Assembly (NCBI GenBank): GCA_020726505.1
Contig: JAHLEZ010000005.1
Span: 1,550,001-1,614,000, forward strand
Reading direction: 5' to 3'
DNA length: 64,000 bases
Source of the DNA: Leptodontidium sp. MPI-SDFR-AT-0119
Lineage: Eukaryota; Ascomycota; Leotiomycetes; Helotiales; Leptodontidiaceae
Part shown: piece after piece, positions 22,101 through 34,500 of the stretch
Position numbering within the stretch: position 1 is the first letter of the stretch
Layout: every line of letters begins with the position of its first letter
Notes under the pieces: generated by a model
Told to the model about the DNA's origin: nothing
Seen by the model: only the letters and a program-made list of their open reading frames with translations
The model's database searches: none
Translations under genes and position numbers: made by a program

Positions 22101-22513
22101 ACTCGAGAATATATTAAATATAAAGTGTTTTCTGTTTCACCGACCCTGAAGGAACACTGCCGCCGCTCAGAACCCGCCATTCGACCCGTTCGACTCCTCC
22201 AACTGGCAGTGTTCCGGTGGATGGAGAAATAGAAATGTCTAGACTTCGATATCCATTTTGACTTGGCATCTCTATCTGGAATGAGCGCCTCCTCTGCGGC
22301 GTGTTGGGAAGTACATATGGTGTGCAGTGCCCGTTTCTTTGAACCTTTCTTTCTCACTCCATCGCGCCAGTCGCTCATTACTTGCACATTCTTGCACATT
22401 TACATTCATTTGAACTGTCCTTCTTTTGCTGCTTATTCACTCGTTCATCCATTTTTGACTTTATCCTTCCCATATCAGTCAACTCATCTCGATCATCGTT
22501 CTCAATCATCAAA
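19158..22513. other. 3.4-kb gap between permease and LPMO genes
   Basis: Mostly AT-rich sequence with short chance frames. It has a TA-rich run at about 19164-19178 just upstream of the permease start. One small two-exon minus-strand model is listed separately. The pyrimidine-rich stretch at 22370-22500 is probably the LPMO 5' leader. No transposon termini were seen. Confidence 0.4.
20490..20716 (-). CDS. Possible small orphan protein, 57 residues
   Basis: A tentative model: exons 20716-20557 and 20503-20490 with a GTAAGA...CGCAG intron of 53 bases. The product starts MSSFNIVARGGG and is rich in Gly, Asn, Pro and Asp, with no signal peptide or membrane helix. Codon use looks coding and the splice sites are sound, but there is no family match and such a short second exon (14 bases) could arise by chance. 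Confidence 0.22.
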
Positions 22514-23909
22514 ATGAAGTACTCTCAGTTCCTCGCCGGTGCCGCTGTTGCCTCTGTGGCCAGCGCCCACACCACCATCTACAACATATGGGTCAACGAT
22601 GTTGACCAAGGTGTTGGAAACTCTGCCGCTGGATACATTCGTTCCCCGCCAAACAACAGCCCTCTCAAGGACATCACCTCCAAGGACATGACTTGCAACG
22701 TCAACAATGTTGCAACTGCCAAGACTATCGACGTTGCTGCTGGTGACAAGGTAATGAGCTCGTGATAGTTTATGTTGGATTTGGCACTAACAAGGATGAT
22801 AGCTCACCCTCGAATGGCACCACGACTCCAACTCCGCCTCAGACGACATCATTGACAAGTCCCACGTTGGTCCAGTCATGGTCTATATTGCACCAACCGC
22901 TTCCAACGGAGCAGGCGATGTCTGGGTCAAGCTGGCTGAAGACGGATACGATGGATCTACTTGGGCTGTCGAGAAGCTCATTGCCAACATGGGCAAGCAT
23001 GATGTTACCCTCCCATCCACCCTCGCCGATGGCGATTACCTCGTCCGTGGTGAAATAATCGCTCTTCACGAGGCCGATGCGGCATTCAATGCCAACCCAG
23101 CTCGTGGTGCACAATTCTACATGGAGTGTATCCAGATCTCCGTCTCAGGAGGTGGCGCTACCGTAAGTACCCAACCACCCTCGTGGCAGTCGTTTACTAA
23201 CAGACAATAGGTTCTCCCAGCCGGTGTCCCAATGCCAGGTACTTACAAGTACACTGACCCAGGCGTTGTGTTCAACGTCTATGGCGCATACACTTCCTAC
23301 ACTATCCCTGGACCAGCTGTCTGGGACGGAGCCAGCTCTGGCAGCGCTCCAGTTGCCTCTTCCGCCGCCCCAGTTGCTTCCAGCACTGCTGCAGCCGTTC
23401 CAGCAACAACTGCCGCCCCAGTCTCAAGCCAGGCTCCAGTCGAGACTGAAGCTCCTACAAGCGATCTTGAGCCAGTCAACGAAATCCCAGCCACCAGCGC
23501 TGCCCCATTTGAGACCGCTGCTCCCGTTGCAACCTCCGTGAAGAGCGCTTGCAAGAGCAAGAGCAGCGCTGTTGCCCCAGTCGCCACTGTTGCACCTGTC
23601 GCTACTCCTGTTAAGAGTGCTTGCAAGAGCAAGACCTCCACCGTTGCCCCTGTACCAACAAAGTCCGCATGCTCAGCTAAGAGCATTGCCGGCGTGCCAA
23701 CAACTCTGGCTACCGTGGCCAAGCCAGTTGCATCAGGAGTCACTTCTGCTGCCGTTGCCAAGTACGGACAATGGTAAGCAAACACTAACAATGTTCTGTG
23801 ATATTTTCTAACATCATCTAGTGGCGGACTCCAATACACTGGCTCAACCACCTGTGCAGAGGGAAGCACCTGCAACGAGTACAACCCATACTACTCCCAA
23901 TGCATCTAA
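22514..23909 (+). CDS. AA9 lytic polysaccharide monooxygenase with C-terminal CBM1
   Basis: Exons 22514-22750, 22803-23162, 23211-23773 and 23822-23909 give 415 residues. The signal peptide [18 protein letters not shown] is followed directly by His, the N-terminal histidine of the copper brace. The second brace His is most likely in [10 protein letters not shown], with the axial Tyr in [13 protein letters not shown] is a conserved family block. After the catalytic domain comes an Ala/Pro/Ser-rich linker and then a fungal cellulose-binding module ([22 protein letters not shown]). The protein is secreted and cleaves cellulose oxidatively. The linker is odd in carrying three KSAC repeats with free cysteines. 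A TATA-like stretch (ATATATTAAATATAAA) lies near 22110, and the leader is pyrimidine-rich. Confidence 0.95.
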
Positions 23910-24808
23910 GCATTCAATCACGAACACCTTACGAACGACTCGAACTAAGCGACGAAGTTAAAGGACGAACGAGAACACACAAACATCAAGCAAAGCAAAA
24001 AAGCAAAACGCACAAATCTCGGACACTTCTTTTCACTGTATATTTTCTTTCCTGCTGTGCAGGACTTTCATGCTTGCCATGGACACTTTGTCCGATGGTA
24101 GCGTTTGGGTAGAGGAGAGGCAGCTTTGCCTAGATTCATGTATATATATGCGAGCACAAACGTGTCGAATTATGAGACTTCCATGTCTTCAGTTCACCTT
24201 GAGTTTCATACCTTTGATATGTGACTTTGGATAATGGGTTTGTTATTGTGAGACAGATATTAGTGAAAGCTTAATGTTATTCTCTTGGATCGTGAGGGAT
24301 CTTGCCCTGTACTATACGAGAGAGCCCAAACCATCGTCGCACACCCGCGGGAAAGTATTCTGAAGCGTTAACTAGATGAATACTGCTGTACTGTACAAGT
24401 TCAAATGATGTTGAGAACTTATCATTGAGGGAGTAGAGAGTTAAAAGCTCTTGGGAGTCCATGATAGCAACCGTACCGAGCTTTAAAAGGGGCTCGGCTA
24501 AGTTCGGGAAAGAACGGAAGCTGCTAAAGGTAAGAGGAACTTGCTATCAACATGGTGAGACTCGTTGTAAAGTCTTGGATTGGAGTTGCATTTTGGAATT
24601 CTTAATTGAGCCTCTTCAGAAGATCATATCTGGTTCAATTAAGGTTGCATCTTTGGCGCGCCGAGGCTCCTCCCCTCAAAGGTTAATCTCCCGTACAGCC
24701 GAAGCAATTGAACCCCCGAACTTTTCCCAACACTGCAACTGTTGTTGACCACTTACCCCCAGTCCCTCAAAACGATATCCAGTTCTAAATCAATCAAAAT
24801 ATAACCAA
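23910..24808. other. Gap without a recognisable gene
   Basis: 3' flank of the LPMO gene and promoter of the DUF336 gene. Only chance frames were seen. Confidence 0.5.
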
Positions 24809-25441
24809 ATGGCCACCAAAGCACAAGAACAACTTACCCTCGAGGGTGCCAAAATCGCCATGGCGGCGTCGGAGCAGAAAGCAAAGCAGATCGGTGTAGA
24901 CATGAACATTGCCGTTGTTGATGCTTCAACGCACCTCCTACATTTCTCAAGGATGCCAAACGCGAAGATAACGAGTATCAGCAGTGAGTCTTCCCACTTT
25001 CATGGAGATGCAGTTAGTTCTATGTCTATTCAGAGGGCTGGGAGTGTAATGTCCCCTCAGCTCTGTCGACTGAGAGCTTAAGTGGGGTAATGTGACTTCG
25101 AGTCGACTTTCAACATATATTGCGTTCTGAGAAGAAATCCATATCTAACAAGAACTCTAGTTGCAATGGATAAAGCTTTCACAGCAGCTGGCCATCGTGT
25201 GGGGACACACATGTACAAAGAAGCTGTTTGGCCGGGTGGACCAGCCTACGGATTGGGAAATACTAACGGAGGACGATTTACGACATTTGGAGGTGGCCTG
25301 CCGATTTTGAATGCAAAGGGAGAGGTTATTGGTGGTATTGGTGCGAGTACTGGGACTCCAGCTCAGGATCAGCAGGTTGTGCAAGCCGGGATAGATGCTT
25401 TGGAGGAAGTGTTGGGGGGCAAGCTGAAGGCGAAGCTGTGA
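24809..25441 (+). CDS. GlcG/HbpS-like (DUF336) protein
   Basis: Exons 24809-24983 and 25161-25441 join through a 177-base intron to 151 residues. The small single-domain protein has the family layout: N-terminal helix (LEGAKIAMAASEQKAKQIG), strand MNIAVVDAS, then VWPGGPAYGLGNTNGG and FGGGLPILNAKGEVIGGIGASTGTP at the C-terminal side. Bacterial relatives bind or degrade haem or sit beside glycolate genes; in fungi the role is not settled. No signal peptide is present, so it should be cytosolic. It is convergent with the siroheme gene, 179 bases apart. The two share tetrapyrrole ligands in principle, but no link is shown by the sequence. Confidence 0.85.
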
Positions 25442-25620
25442 TTGTATGTATCTTCCACCAGGTCAAATACTCTATCCACTGACACGTCTAATAGTCTAAG
25501 TGCAATTGGTATTAACTCATCGTACATGTCGTTTCTTTCGTCCCATGTACCATAATGTACTGTACACCCAATCCATCCTTGACCTTGACTCCTGGTATGC
25601 AAGAAAAGAGGAATGTGCGT

Positions 25621-26488
25621 TTATCCCCATCCCACGCAGAATCCAAAAGATCCATCAAAAGCGTCCAACTCTCCTTCCATTGCCTTCAGACAATCATACC
25701 GTGGAACCTGATCAGGTGCATAAAATCGCAATAAAGTCTTCATATCCTCTTCGTTCATCGCGCATAGGTCTTCCAAGCTATAGGCATCACTGACTTTAAT
25801 CATCCTGTTCCTGTCAGTATTCTGTCTTGACTTGTATTGTGTGATTCCACCTACCATGCCATTCTTTTGGGACCTTCTTCAATACCTGGCGCAACCTTCC
25901 TCAACATCTGCCTCAGCTTTCCAACCTTTGTAATAGCCTCTCCAGTATTGGCAGGCAGCTTCTCTGCTATTAACCTTCTCACGATATTCGCAAACCGTGG
26001 ACCCTTCCCGTTTGTGCTGACCATGATCTGCAAAGGTCCATCTCGATGTACGCTTCCAAAGTAAAAATCACACTCTGGCGGCACATCTGCAATGTTTGCT
26101 GCGATCTTCCTCTCTTTGCATAGCTTCCATATTTGTGATGAGGCTTCAGGATCATCAACCGCTGTCAATACCATGTCGACATTGTCCAGATCTGAGGGTT
26201 CGAACTTTCGGTCCACATAATCCACTTGTCCTTTCTCTATCCGATATGCGACTTCTGGATTCAATCCCTCTCGAGGAGAAATGACTGTAACTTTGGCGTC
26301 TGCGTTGAGGACATTCAGAATTCGACCTGCTGCGACCTAGATGAGGAATAAGTCAGTGAATATCCATAGAAGTTGCTAGTAATACTCGCCTCTCCGCCAC
26401 CGACAACCAGAACTCTCTTATTCCGAATCTGCCATGCTAATATCAGCGAGCCACCGCCTTGAACCTCTGGGAACTGCGTCTCGCCCAT
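25621..26488 (-). CDS. MET8: Siroheme synthase MET8-like (precorrin-2 dehydrogenase/ferrochelatase)
   Basis: Exons 26488-26390, 26336-25855 and 25810-25621 give 256 residues. An in-frame ATG at 26512 would add eight. GGGSLILAWQ and the NAD-binding loop VLVVGGGE (continuing VAAGRIL in exon 2) open the Rossmann domain. VTVISPREGLN, VLTAVDDPEAS and the DVPPECDFYFGS block are family hallmarks, the Asp in the last being the expected catalytic residue. STNGKGPRFANIVRRLI forms the helical part. The enzyme makes siroheme for sulphite and nitrite reductases in two steps: NAD-dependent oxidation of precorrin-2, then iron insertion. The first intron uses a GC donor (GCGAGT) instead of GT. The gene shares a 245-base promoter region with the FYVE gene. 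Confidence 0.93.
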
Positions 26489-26733
26489 GTTGTGGAATTT
26501 GAGGTTATTCAAAAGTTATTTTCCGGAGATCCTTACTTCACCACTCCGATAAGAGTTCGACGCTAGTCTTATCGATTTGAAGCTTGGCCTTAGCTCGCCT
26601 CGCCGCATGGTGGTCCGGGTCTTTGGGTTCTGGTGTCAAGGTTGTTCCACGGATTCGCATCGACGAGGCGGAGATCCTTAAAACACCTCGAGCTGGCAGG
26701 GCTCTGAGGCTACACATTCGATATACTCCCGCC
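26489..26733. promoter_or_regulatory. Shared divergent promoter, MET8-like and VAC1-like genes
   Basis: Only 245 bases separate the two start codons, so both core promoters must lie here. An open plus-strand frame from 26584 runs into the FYVE gene, but its first codons resemble no family N-terminus. Confidence 0.6.
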
Positions 26734-28859
26734 ATGTCTGGTCGAAAGCTGGGAGGCGGGAGGATTCTGGGAAGCGGGAAGTCTCTGGCACCTCCTGCCC
26801 CTCCGGCACATCAGCGAACATCAGATCTCATATCCTCGCCCGCAGCAAGCACAGTTTCGTCTGGAGGGTCGTCCGCATCTCCTTTAGCTACATCGCCGTT
26901 ACCAGAGAGTAGTCAGGATCTAAGTTCTATTGTTTCGTTGCAGAATGGAGGACCATCCGTCACGACAGGAAGCAGTAGGCTTCTCTGCCCGATTTGCAAC
27001 GAGGAAATGGTAGGTGCCTGGCACATACAAATGAATAGCTACTAACATCTCTAGATGACGTTATTGCAACTTAATAGGTATAGATGGTATCTTGAATCTG
27101 CGAATTCTAGCTAATGGATACAGACATCTCGACGATAATCACCAAGAACTACCAGAGGTGGAGCAGGACGAAGTTAAGAATTGGTTTGACAAACAAGTCA
27201 TCAAGGCAAAGAAATTTCAGCCGCTGGCAGTGATAAACCAGAAGTTGAAGGGACTGGATGTTTTCGAATCGAACGACTCACCGCCCCCACCAGTTTCCGC
27301 CCCCATTGCCCTGCCTGGAAATCGAATATCGACCCAAGAACCAGCTCGAGTGGATCCCGATGAAGTTGTTACAAGGGCCCATTGGCAAAGGTCGGGGTTT
27401 AACGACCTATGTACAGAGCCGGCATGCGGGAAGAGACTGGGAGCTGTCAATGGGACTGTGAATTGCAGGAAATGCGGGCGTTTGTTCTGCGAGGACCATA
27501 CCATGTACCAGATGAAGCTGTCAAGGTCTGCCCAACATGAACCGGTTCGCGGATTATGGTGTAGAACCTGTGAGACTTGTTTCAAGTCTAGAGAAGGATA
27601 CAACGACCACAATGGGTTGATTCGGGATGATAGTTCCGACTTTCTTGCCATGAGAAGGAAGAAAGTTGACAAGGAATATCTGGAAATTTCGAGGTTGGAG
27701 AAGAGACTTACGAAGCTTACACAACTATTGGCGAACCCACCAGAAGATCTGTCTGGAAATAGTGGGGGAATACTGCCACTTTCAGGCCAGAAAAACCAGA
27801 GGAAAATACTGGAGCAGTCGGTTGTGACATGGGAAGAGGATGCAAAAGTGCTGAAATGCCCATTTTGCCAACAAGAATTCGGGTCTTGGTCTTTCAGGAG
27901 GCACCATTGTCGATTATGTGGACGAGTAGTCTGTGCAGATCCACGGACAGGATGCTCAACCGAGATAGGCCTGAATGTTACAGCACGTAAGTCAGGTCTT
28001 GACCTTCATGTCTGTTATCCATTGACAATTTCCAGTGACTGACATCCAGTCAGAGAAGAACGGTACCTCAGAGATGAGCATCGATGTCCGAATGTGCAGG
28101 GACTGCAAAGCCACTGTGTTTAGTAAGAAGGACTTCGCCGCAGAAGCATCCCACAAGCCTGCCGACCAACGATCCTACGAGAACCTCCTCCAATTCGAAC
28201 GGGGCATCCGACTCCTCTTACCCAACTTCCAACGTCTCCTCATGGCACTCCAAGACCCCGACAAACCACCCTCACAACAAACACTAACTGAAGCATCCAA
28301 AGTGCGAAAGCGCCTCATCGACTCCTTCGGGAAGTACGATTTGGCAGCCAAACGCATCCGGGACTTACCAACCAAGAGCTCCGCGCAAGCAAAGCTCCAA
28401 AAAGCAATCTACCAACAAAGCGCTAACTTTCTGAGCATTCACATGCTCCCTCTCAAATCTCTCCCTAAAATCCTCAAGCACGCTTCTCCTCACGGATCCA
28501 ATGGCCTACCCACCAATGGCCGTAGCGCGCTCGCAAACATAAAATACAACGACATCGACTCGGCCTCGCAGATAAGTTCCAGCTCGGCTGTCTCAGCCAT
28601 GGAAGCCGAAGAAAAGGAACTACGCGAACGCCTCATTGTGCTGGAGGAACAGAAGTTCCTGGTTGCTGATATGGTGGCTGATGCGAAGAAGGCGAGGAGA
28701 TTCGATGAAGTCACGGCCCTGAGTGGGAATCTAAGTGATCTGAGTAGGGAGATTGATAGTGTGAATGGCATGATTGGACAGTTGGATTTCGCGGGTGTTT
28801 ATGCGAGGGAGCAAGGGAATGGAGGGGGTGGTTCGGGGCCGTTGGGATTGGGGAGGTAG
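26734..28859 (+). CDS. VAC1/PEP7-like FYVE-domain endosomal tethering protein
   Basis: Exons 26734-27009, 27055-27077, 27124-27986 and 28036-28859 give 661 residues. A C2H2 finger (CPIC...HLDDNH) sits near residue 85 and is split over three exons, the middle one only 23 bases. A divergent FYVE-like finger follows (CTEPACGKRL, CRKCGRLFCEDH), then a coiled-coil region, then a full FYVE domain with the WSFRRHHCRLCGRVVC signature for phosphatidylinositol 3-phosphate. The C-terminal half contains a helical Rab-binding-type segment (EEKELRERLIVLEEQKFLV). Vac1 links Rab5/Vps21, Vps45 and the syntaxin Pep12 in Golgi-to-endosome traffic. This layout matches, so I assign the family but leave the symbol blank. 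Confidence 0.9.
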
Positions 28860-29520
28860 CCAGTCAGACTCGCTTATGTCTTTTGAACAGAGTCGAAGAC
28901 ATTGAGGGCTACCTCCTCTTTCATCAGACACAGAGAGAGAGTGGGAGGCAGATTGGAGCTTGACATTTTTATTGCTTGTTACAAGAGCGGCATTTGGGCG
29001 GCGTTCCTTAGGTTTCTACGATTAAGGCAAATCGGATTCGGAGTCATCGGTTGGCTGGTGTTGGGGGGCGTGCTTTGTGGATATGTCACAGCTACCGTTT
29101 AACATAACAAATAGTCTTACTATATAGTTTAGCTACTCCCGTATGGACAAAATTTGCTTTGTGTCGAACTTGCTTGTTCATCAATCTCGCAAGTTCAGCT
29201 GACTTGTTCTGTATTGGGGCCATGTCGCTTATTCGTTGCCCTTTGTCACTCCCGACTTGCATGTCGGCAGGTATGCATTGAAGTTCGGCGAGTTTTTATT
29301 TTTATTCAGAAATAGGAAGTCCGAAAATTATAATTGTAAAAACACCGAAAATAGAGCCGCGAGGATTGTTTCTTTTAATTGCAAGAAATGCAGAGGGTCA
29401 TTGTACACGGTTACATGGGGAATCTCTATGCCAATTACAGTCACAACCAGCCCTCTCCATCTCCCCAGCTTCCTCTCCCGCCTATCACTTCGGAGCAGCT
29501 CTCACTGTTGATCCAACCAT
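28860..29520. other. Convergent gap, VAC1-like / PDH E2
   Basis: 3' flanks of both neighbours. A short plus-strand frame at 28902-29102 has a hydrophobic end but lies in the probable 3' leader of the FYVE gene and is not called. Confidence 0.5.
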
Positions 29521-31027
29521 CTACAGCAACAACTCTAGAGGGTTCTCGACGACCTTCTTGAACTCCTTGATCCACTCGCCTCCAACGGCACCATCGACAA
29601 CCTTGTGGTCGAAGCTACCAGTGACTACTATCTGGTCGTCCCACTCGATCGATGTGCCTTCCTCGGTCTCGACGGGGATGGCGACCTTCTTGGTGGTTCC
29701 GACGGCGAGGATGCCAGCTTGTGGGGGGTTGATAACGGCTGTGAAGCGGTCGATGGCTGAGTTCATGCCCATGTTGCTGATGGTGAAGGTTCCGCCTTGG
29801 TATTCCTCTGGCTTGAGCTTGCCATCTCTGGCGCGCTTACCGAGATCCTTGACTTGTGCTGAGATGGATTCGAGTCCGAGGCCTTCAACTGACTTGACAA
29901 TTGGGGTCATAAGACCAGATGGGGTAGCAACAGCAACCTGTAGATATTGTAAGCTGGGGGAGCTTCGGTGTAATTATAATTAGCGTGGGGTAAAACTTAC
30001 GCTGATATCAACGTTGTTGAATTGGCGGATGAAACCATCTCTCCAGCTCGAGTTGACGGTTGGAACCTTCTTGCATGCAACACCGCAAGCCTTGATGAGG
30101 AAATCGTTGACTGAGAGCTTGTACTTTCCATCTGCGGAGGCGTTAAGAGCAGCACGAAGCTTCATGAGCTTGGTAACTGAAACAGTGGCCGCGACGAAGT
30201 AGTGAGGGTTCTGGTTCATGGACTCGGTGAGGCGGTTGGCGATCGTCTTGCGCATAGAGGTGATAGGTGTGTCGGTGTATGAAGCTGCTGGGGCTGCGCC
30301 TGGGGTAGATGGTGCACTTCCAGATGAAGCCTTCTTGACATCAGCCTCAGTGATTTGTCCACCAGTTCCAGTACCCTTAAGACCGGCGATCTTAACACCA
30401 CTCTCAATTGCCAACCTAACAGCAGCCGCGCTTGCATTTGGTGCTCTCTCCAAAGCTGGTTGTAATCTGCCACCACTCGACACGGGTTGCTCGGGGGCTG
30501 GTGTTGATTCGGCCTTTGGAGCGGTTCCGGATTTGGTATCTGCTGGCTCTGAAGATTCGCTGGCCTCCTCCTTGGGTGCTGGAGCTGGTGCGCTCTCTCC
30601 TCCAGCATCCTCGAGTGTGAATGATTCGAAAGCCGATGCATCCTCACCCTCCCCAACCATAACTGCGATAGGCTATGAAAAGTCAACAAAGCGAACTCAT
30701 GTAGCTCAATTGGATACTGACGTTGCCAACTGCGATATCCTTCTCTCCCGATTGCTTCAAGATCTTTGCTAGAATACCATCTTCTTGGAACTCAAAGTCC
30801 ATCTGTGCCTTGTCGGTCTCAATCTCAACCAGTACATCTCCGGGAGCGATTGAGTCGCCCACTTTCTTTTGCCACGTCCCAATATTACCAGCTGTCATCG
30901 TGGGAGACAGGGCAGGCATTGTGACCACCGTGTGAGGTGGGAAGGATTTTGAGGCATAGCATCGCGCGAATTGGAAGGAGAGGGAGGAGGACTGCACGGC
31001 GCGCCGTCTTAGCACCGCAGAGAGCAT
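29521..31027 (-). CDS. Pyruvate dehydrogenase complex E2, dihydrolipoamide acetyltransferase
   Basis: Exons 31027-30722, 30672-30001 and 29937-29521 give 464 residues. The N-terminus ([15 protein letters not shown]...) is an Arg/Ser-rich mitochondrial presequence. One lipoyl domain follows, with the lipoylated lysine in [10 protein letters not shown]. An Ala/Pro/Glu-rich linker leads to the E1/E3-binding domain ([25 protein letters not shown]) and then the catalytic domain, ending with the active-site block [12 protein letters not shown] and the LELLL terminus. The trimeric core transfers acetyl groups from lipoamide to CoA in the mitochondrial matrix. The catalytic His and Asp are present. 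The gene is divergent from SEC7. Confidence 0.96.
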
Positions 31028-31595
31028 CTTGGAAGACGTTGCAGAACGAAGGAAAGGTAGAAAATAGGACGAGGAGAGAGAGGACGAAAGGGTCCAGACA
31101 ATTGAGGCCGTGGACAATACGTCGAGGATTGATGGGAGTGAGGAAAAGGGCCCGACGTGAGGAAGATGAGAGGAGAGTGAGCGAGAGGTGGATAATTCGT
31201 TGAGTCTCGGACGCTTTAATTTTCTGGGCTGCACTGACAGGTTGGGAAGGCCAACAGCGGAGCTGAAAGGGGCTTAGCGTCGTAGAAACTCGGGCGGCTC
31301 AAAGAAGGAAGGGCGAAGGCGGCGAGAGCGGCCGGGCTGCTGCGCTACTACACTACACTACCACAGGAGCTGACAGGGTTCACTCGCAGTAGGTTTCTAT
31401 CTCAGCCGTGCTGATGGATGCTGGGCTGGATACGTGGAGCTTCAAACAGCAATAATATTTCGAATCGCCCTTCCCTCCCCTCTCCTCGACAACCACCTAC
31501 CTCCACCTCCGCATAACCCGGAAGATCGGGATAACGACGACTGAAGCTGTGGAACGGCCACGAATGGAATTCTGAACCGTTGCATCCTCCAGCCC
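31028..31595. promoter_or_regulatory. Divergent promoter region, PDH E2 and SEC7
   Basis: 568 bases between the two start codons with no gene of its own. A three-codon upstream frame (ATG GAA TTC TGA at about 31564) precedes the chosen SEC7 start and could affect translation if it lies in the transcript, or the transcript may have an unrecognised first exon. Confidence 0.5.
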
Positions 31596-34500
31596 ATGAT
31601 GAGCTCCATCGTCTTTGTCGTGTCCGCTTTGGAAACTATTGCTGCCTCCAAAGAGGCACACAAGAACAAACCTCTCTCGGAATCCGTCCAGAAGGCTCTC
31701 AAAGATATCAAGGAACATGCGCCCCAATTACCGGATCCTGAGGTCATCTTTGCCCCGTTGCAATTAGCTACGAAGACTGGCAACAGTATCCCCTTGATCA
31801 CAACTGCCCTCGACTGCATCGGCAAGCTCATCAGCTACTCCTACTTCTCCGTCCCATCCTCCCCCAATGCCGACAAGGAGGCCTCTCGAGAACCGCTCAT
31901 AGACCGAGCCATCAACACAATATGCGATTGTTTCCAGGGAGAGACGACGCCGGTGGAAATTCAGTTACAAATTGTCAAGTCTTTACTTGCAGCTGTTCTG
32001 AATGACAAAATTGTGGTACATGGCGCTGGGCTACTGAAGGCTGTTCGGCAGGTCTACAATGTGTTCCTTCTGTCGAAAAGTAGCGCCAACCAGCAGGTTG
32101 CGCAGGGAACTTTGACACAGATGGTCGGGACAGTTTTCGAAAGGGTCAAGACGCGAATACATATGAAGGAAGCCCGGTTGAATCTTGGGAAACTCGGGAA
32201 GAGCGCAGGAAATGCCAGCTCGTATACTGTTGATGCCTCGCCGGAAGCCAATGGAGACAACGAGGTAGAAGAGTCCATTGAGGAAAGTGTGGCCTCTGAA
32301 GTGCCGTCCGATGGAGATGGACCAAAACTTACATTGAAGGACCTCGAACACCGGAAGAGCTTTGATGATTCGCAGATGGGAGATGGATCGACCATGGTCA
32401 CACAGCTGAAGCATGCGCAAGCTTCCCCTCGATATGCGGAAGGCGAAACTCCACCTGAGAGCACGATAGATGAAGGCATGGATTCCGAGGACAACGAAGA
32501 TGAGGTCTACATAAGAGATGCATATTTGGTATTCCGATCATTCTGCAATCTCAGCACGAAAGTCCTCCCGCCCGATCAACTTTATGATTTGAAGGGACAA
32601 GCCATGCGCTCGAAACTGATCTCGCTTCATCTCATCCACACTTTACTCAATAATAATATGCTTGTCTTCACTTCTCCCCTATGTACTATTACGAACAGCA
32701 AAAGCAATGAGCCAACGGGGTTCTTGCAAGCTATTAAATTCTACTTGTGTCTGAGCATCACTCGTAACGGGGCGAGTTCAGTGGATAGGGTCTTCGAGGT
32801 GTGCTGTGAGATTTTCTGGCTCATGCTGAAATTCATGAGAGCACCGTTCAAGGTTTGTAAAGTCAATAGGTCAAATTACTTGTCGCTAATAATTTTATAG
32901 AAAGAAATCGAGGTGTTTCTCAATGAAATTTACCTAGCTCTCCTAGAACGACGGAATGCTCCAGTTGCACAAAAACTGTACTTCATGGGAATCCTCCAGA
33001 GATATTGTGGAGACCCAAAGGCACTGGTTGAGACATACTTGAACTACGACTGTGACAGGAATGTCGACAATATGTTTCAAACTCTTATCGAGGATCTCTC
33101 AAAAGCGGCGAGTCAAGCAGTCATGGTCAGCCCACTTCACCAACAGCAGTATGAAGAAAAAGCTGCTAAAGGGGCTTTGAATGGATCTGGGTCAGACTGG
33201 CAGGCACGGGGTACACTCCCTCCATCGTTGACAACCGCTCACTTAACGGAGCGACACGCGAATGTCGATGAAGAGATACCGAAGGAATACATCATCAAGC
33301 GCCAAGCTTTAGACTGTCTAGTTGAGGCATTGAGATCTATGGTGAACTGGTCTCAACAGGGCATCGCTGATGTCACTGGAGGCTTAGAGGGCGAGACGAG
33401 GCAGTCGGAAGATTTCCGGCAATCCATGGATCCATCACAAAACGACAGCTCGTCACGGATCACGAATGGCGATACGCCTCTGCCTCCTTCAACTCCAGTT
33501 GCTGATGATGATCCAAATCAACTTGAAAGGGAAAAGCAGAGGAAAACTGCTCTGAGCAATGCTATCAAACAGTTCAACTTCAAGCCCAAGCGTGGAATCG
33601 AACTTTTGCTGAGAGAAGGTTTCATTCCTAGCGATACCGCCATGGATATTGCACGTTTCCTGATCTCCGAAGAACGGTTGGATAAAGCCCAAATTGGAGA
33701 GTATCTTGGTGAAGGCGATGAGCGGAATATCGCAATCATGCACGAGTTTGTGGATACTATGGACTTCACCAAACGGCGCTTCGTTGACGCCCTGAGACAA
33801 TTTCTTCAGTCCTTCAGGTTGCCAGGAGAGTCGCAGAAGATTGACAGATTCATGTTGAAATTTGCCAATCGATACGTGACTGGCAACCCGAACGCCTTCG
33901 CCAACGCTGATACGGCCTACGTGCTCGCTTACTCGGTTATCATGCTGAACACTGATGCCCACAGTCGTCAGGTCGTGAAGCGAATGACAAAAGAGGATTT
34001 CATCAAGAATAATCGAGGTATCAACGACAACGCAAATCTCCCCGATGAGTATCTCAATGGTATATTTGATGAGATTGCGCAGAATGAGATTGTGCTCAAG
34101 AGCGAACGTGAAGCGGCAGCAGCCATGGGCATGGTGCCCCAGCAGTCAAGTGGTATTGCAGCAGGTCTCGGACAAGCTTTGGCCACGGTTGGACGTGATC
34201 TTCAACGGGAGGCGTACTTGCAACAATCCGAGGAGATTTCGCACCGATCAGAGCAGCTGTTCAAGAACCTATTCCGCAACCAGAGAAAGAATGCAGCAAA
34301 GTCTGGAGGTATCAGATTCATTCCAGCCACGTCCTTCAAGCACGTGGGCCCAATGTTTGATGTCACATGGATGTCATTCTTCTCGGGACTTTCTGGGCAA
34401 ATGCAAAACGCACACAATATTGAAATTGTCAAGTTGTGCATGGAGGGAATGAAGCTTGCGATTCGCATCGCATGTCTCTTCGACTTGGAGACTGCACGAG

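Noticed and set aside
19158..22513. Transposon or LTR relic in the long gap
   Set aside because: No terminal repeats, target duplications or reverse-transcriptase/transposase-like translation seen.
23297..23884. 195-codon minus-strand frame
   Set aside because: Antisense of the Ala/Pro/Ser-rich LPMO linker.
30218..30772. 184-codon plus-strand frame
   Set aside because: Antisense of the PDH E2 linker and binding domain.
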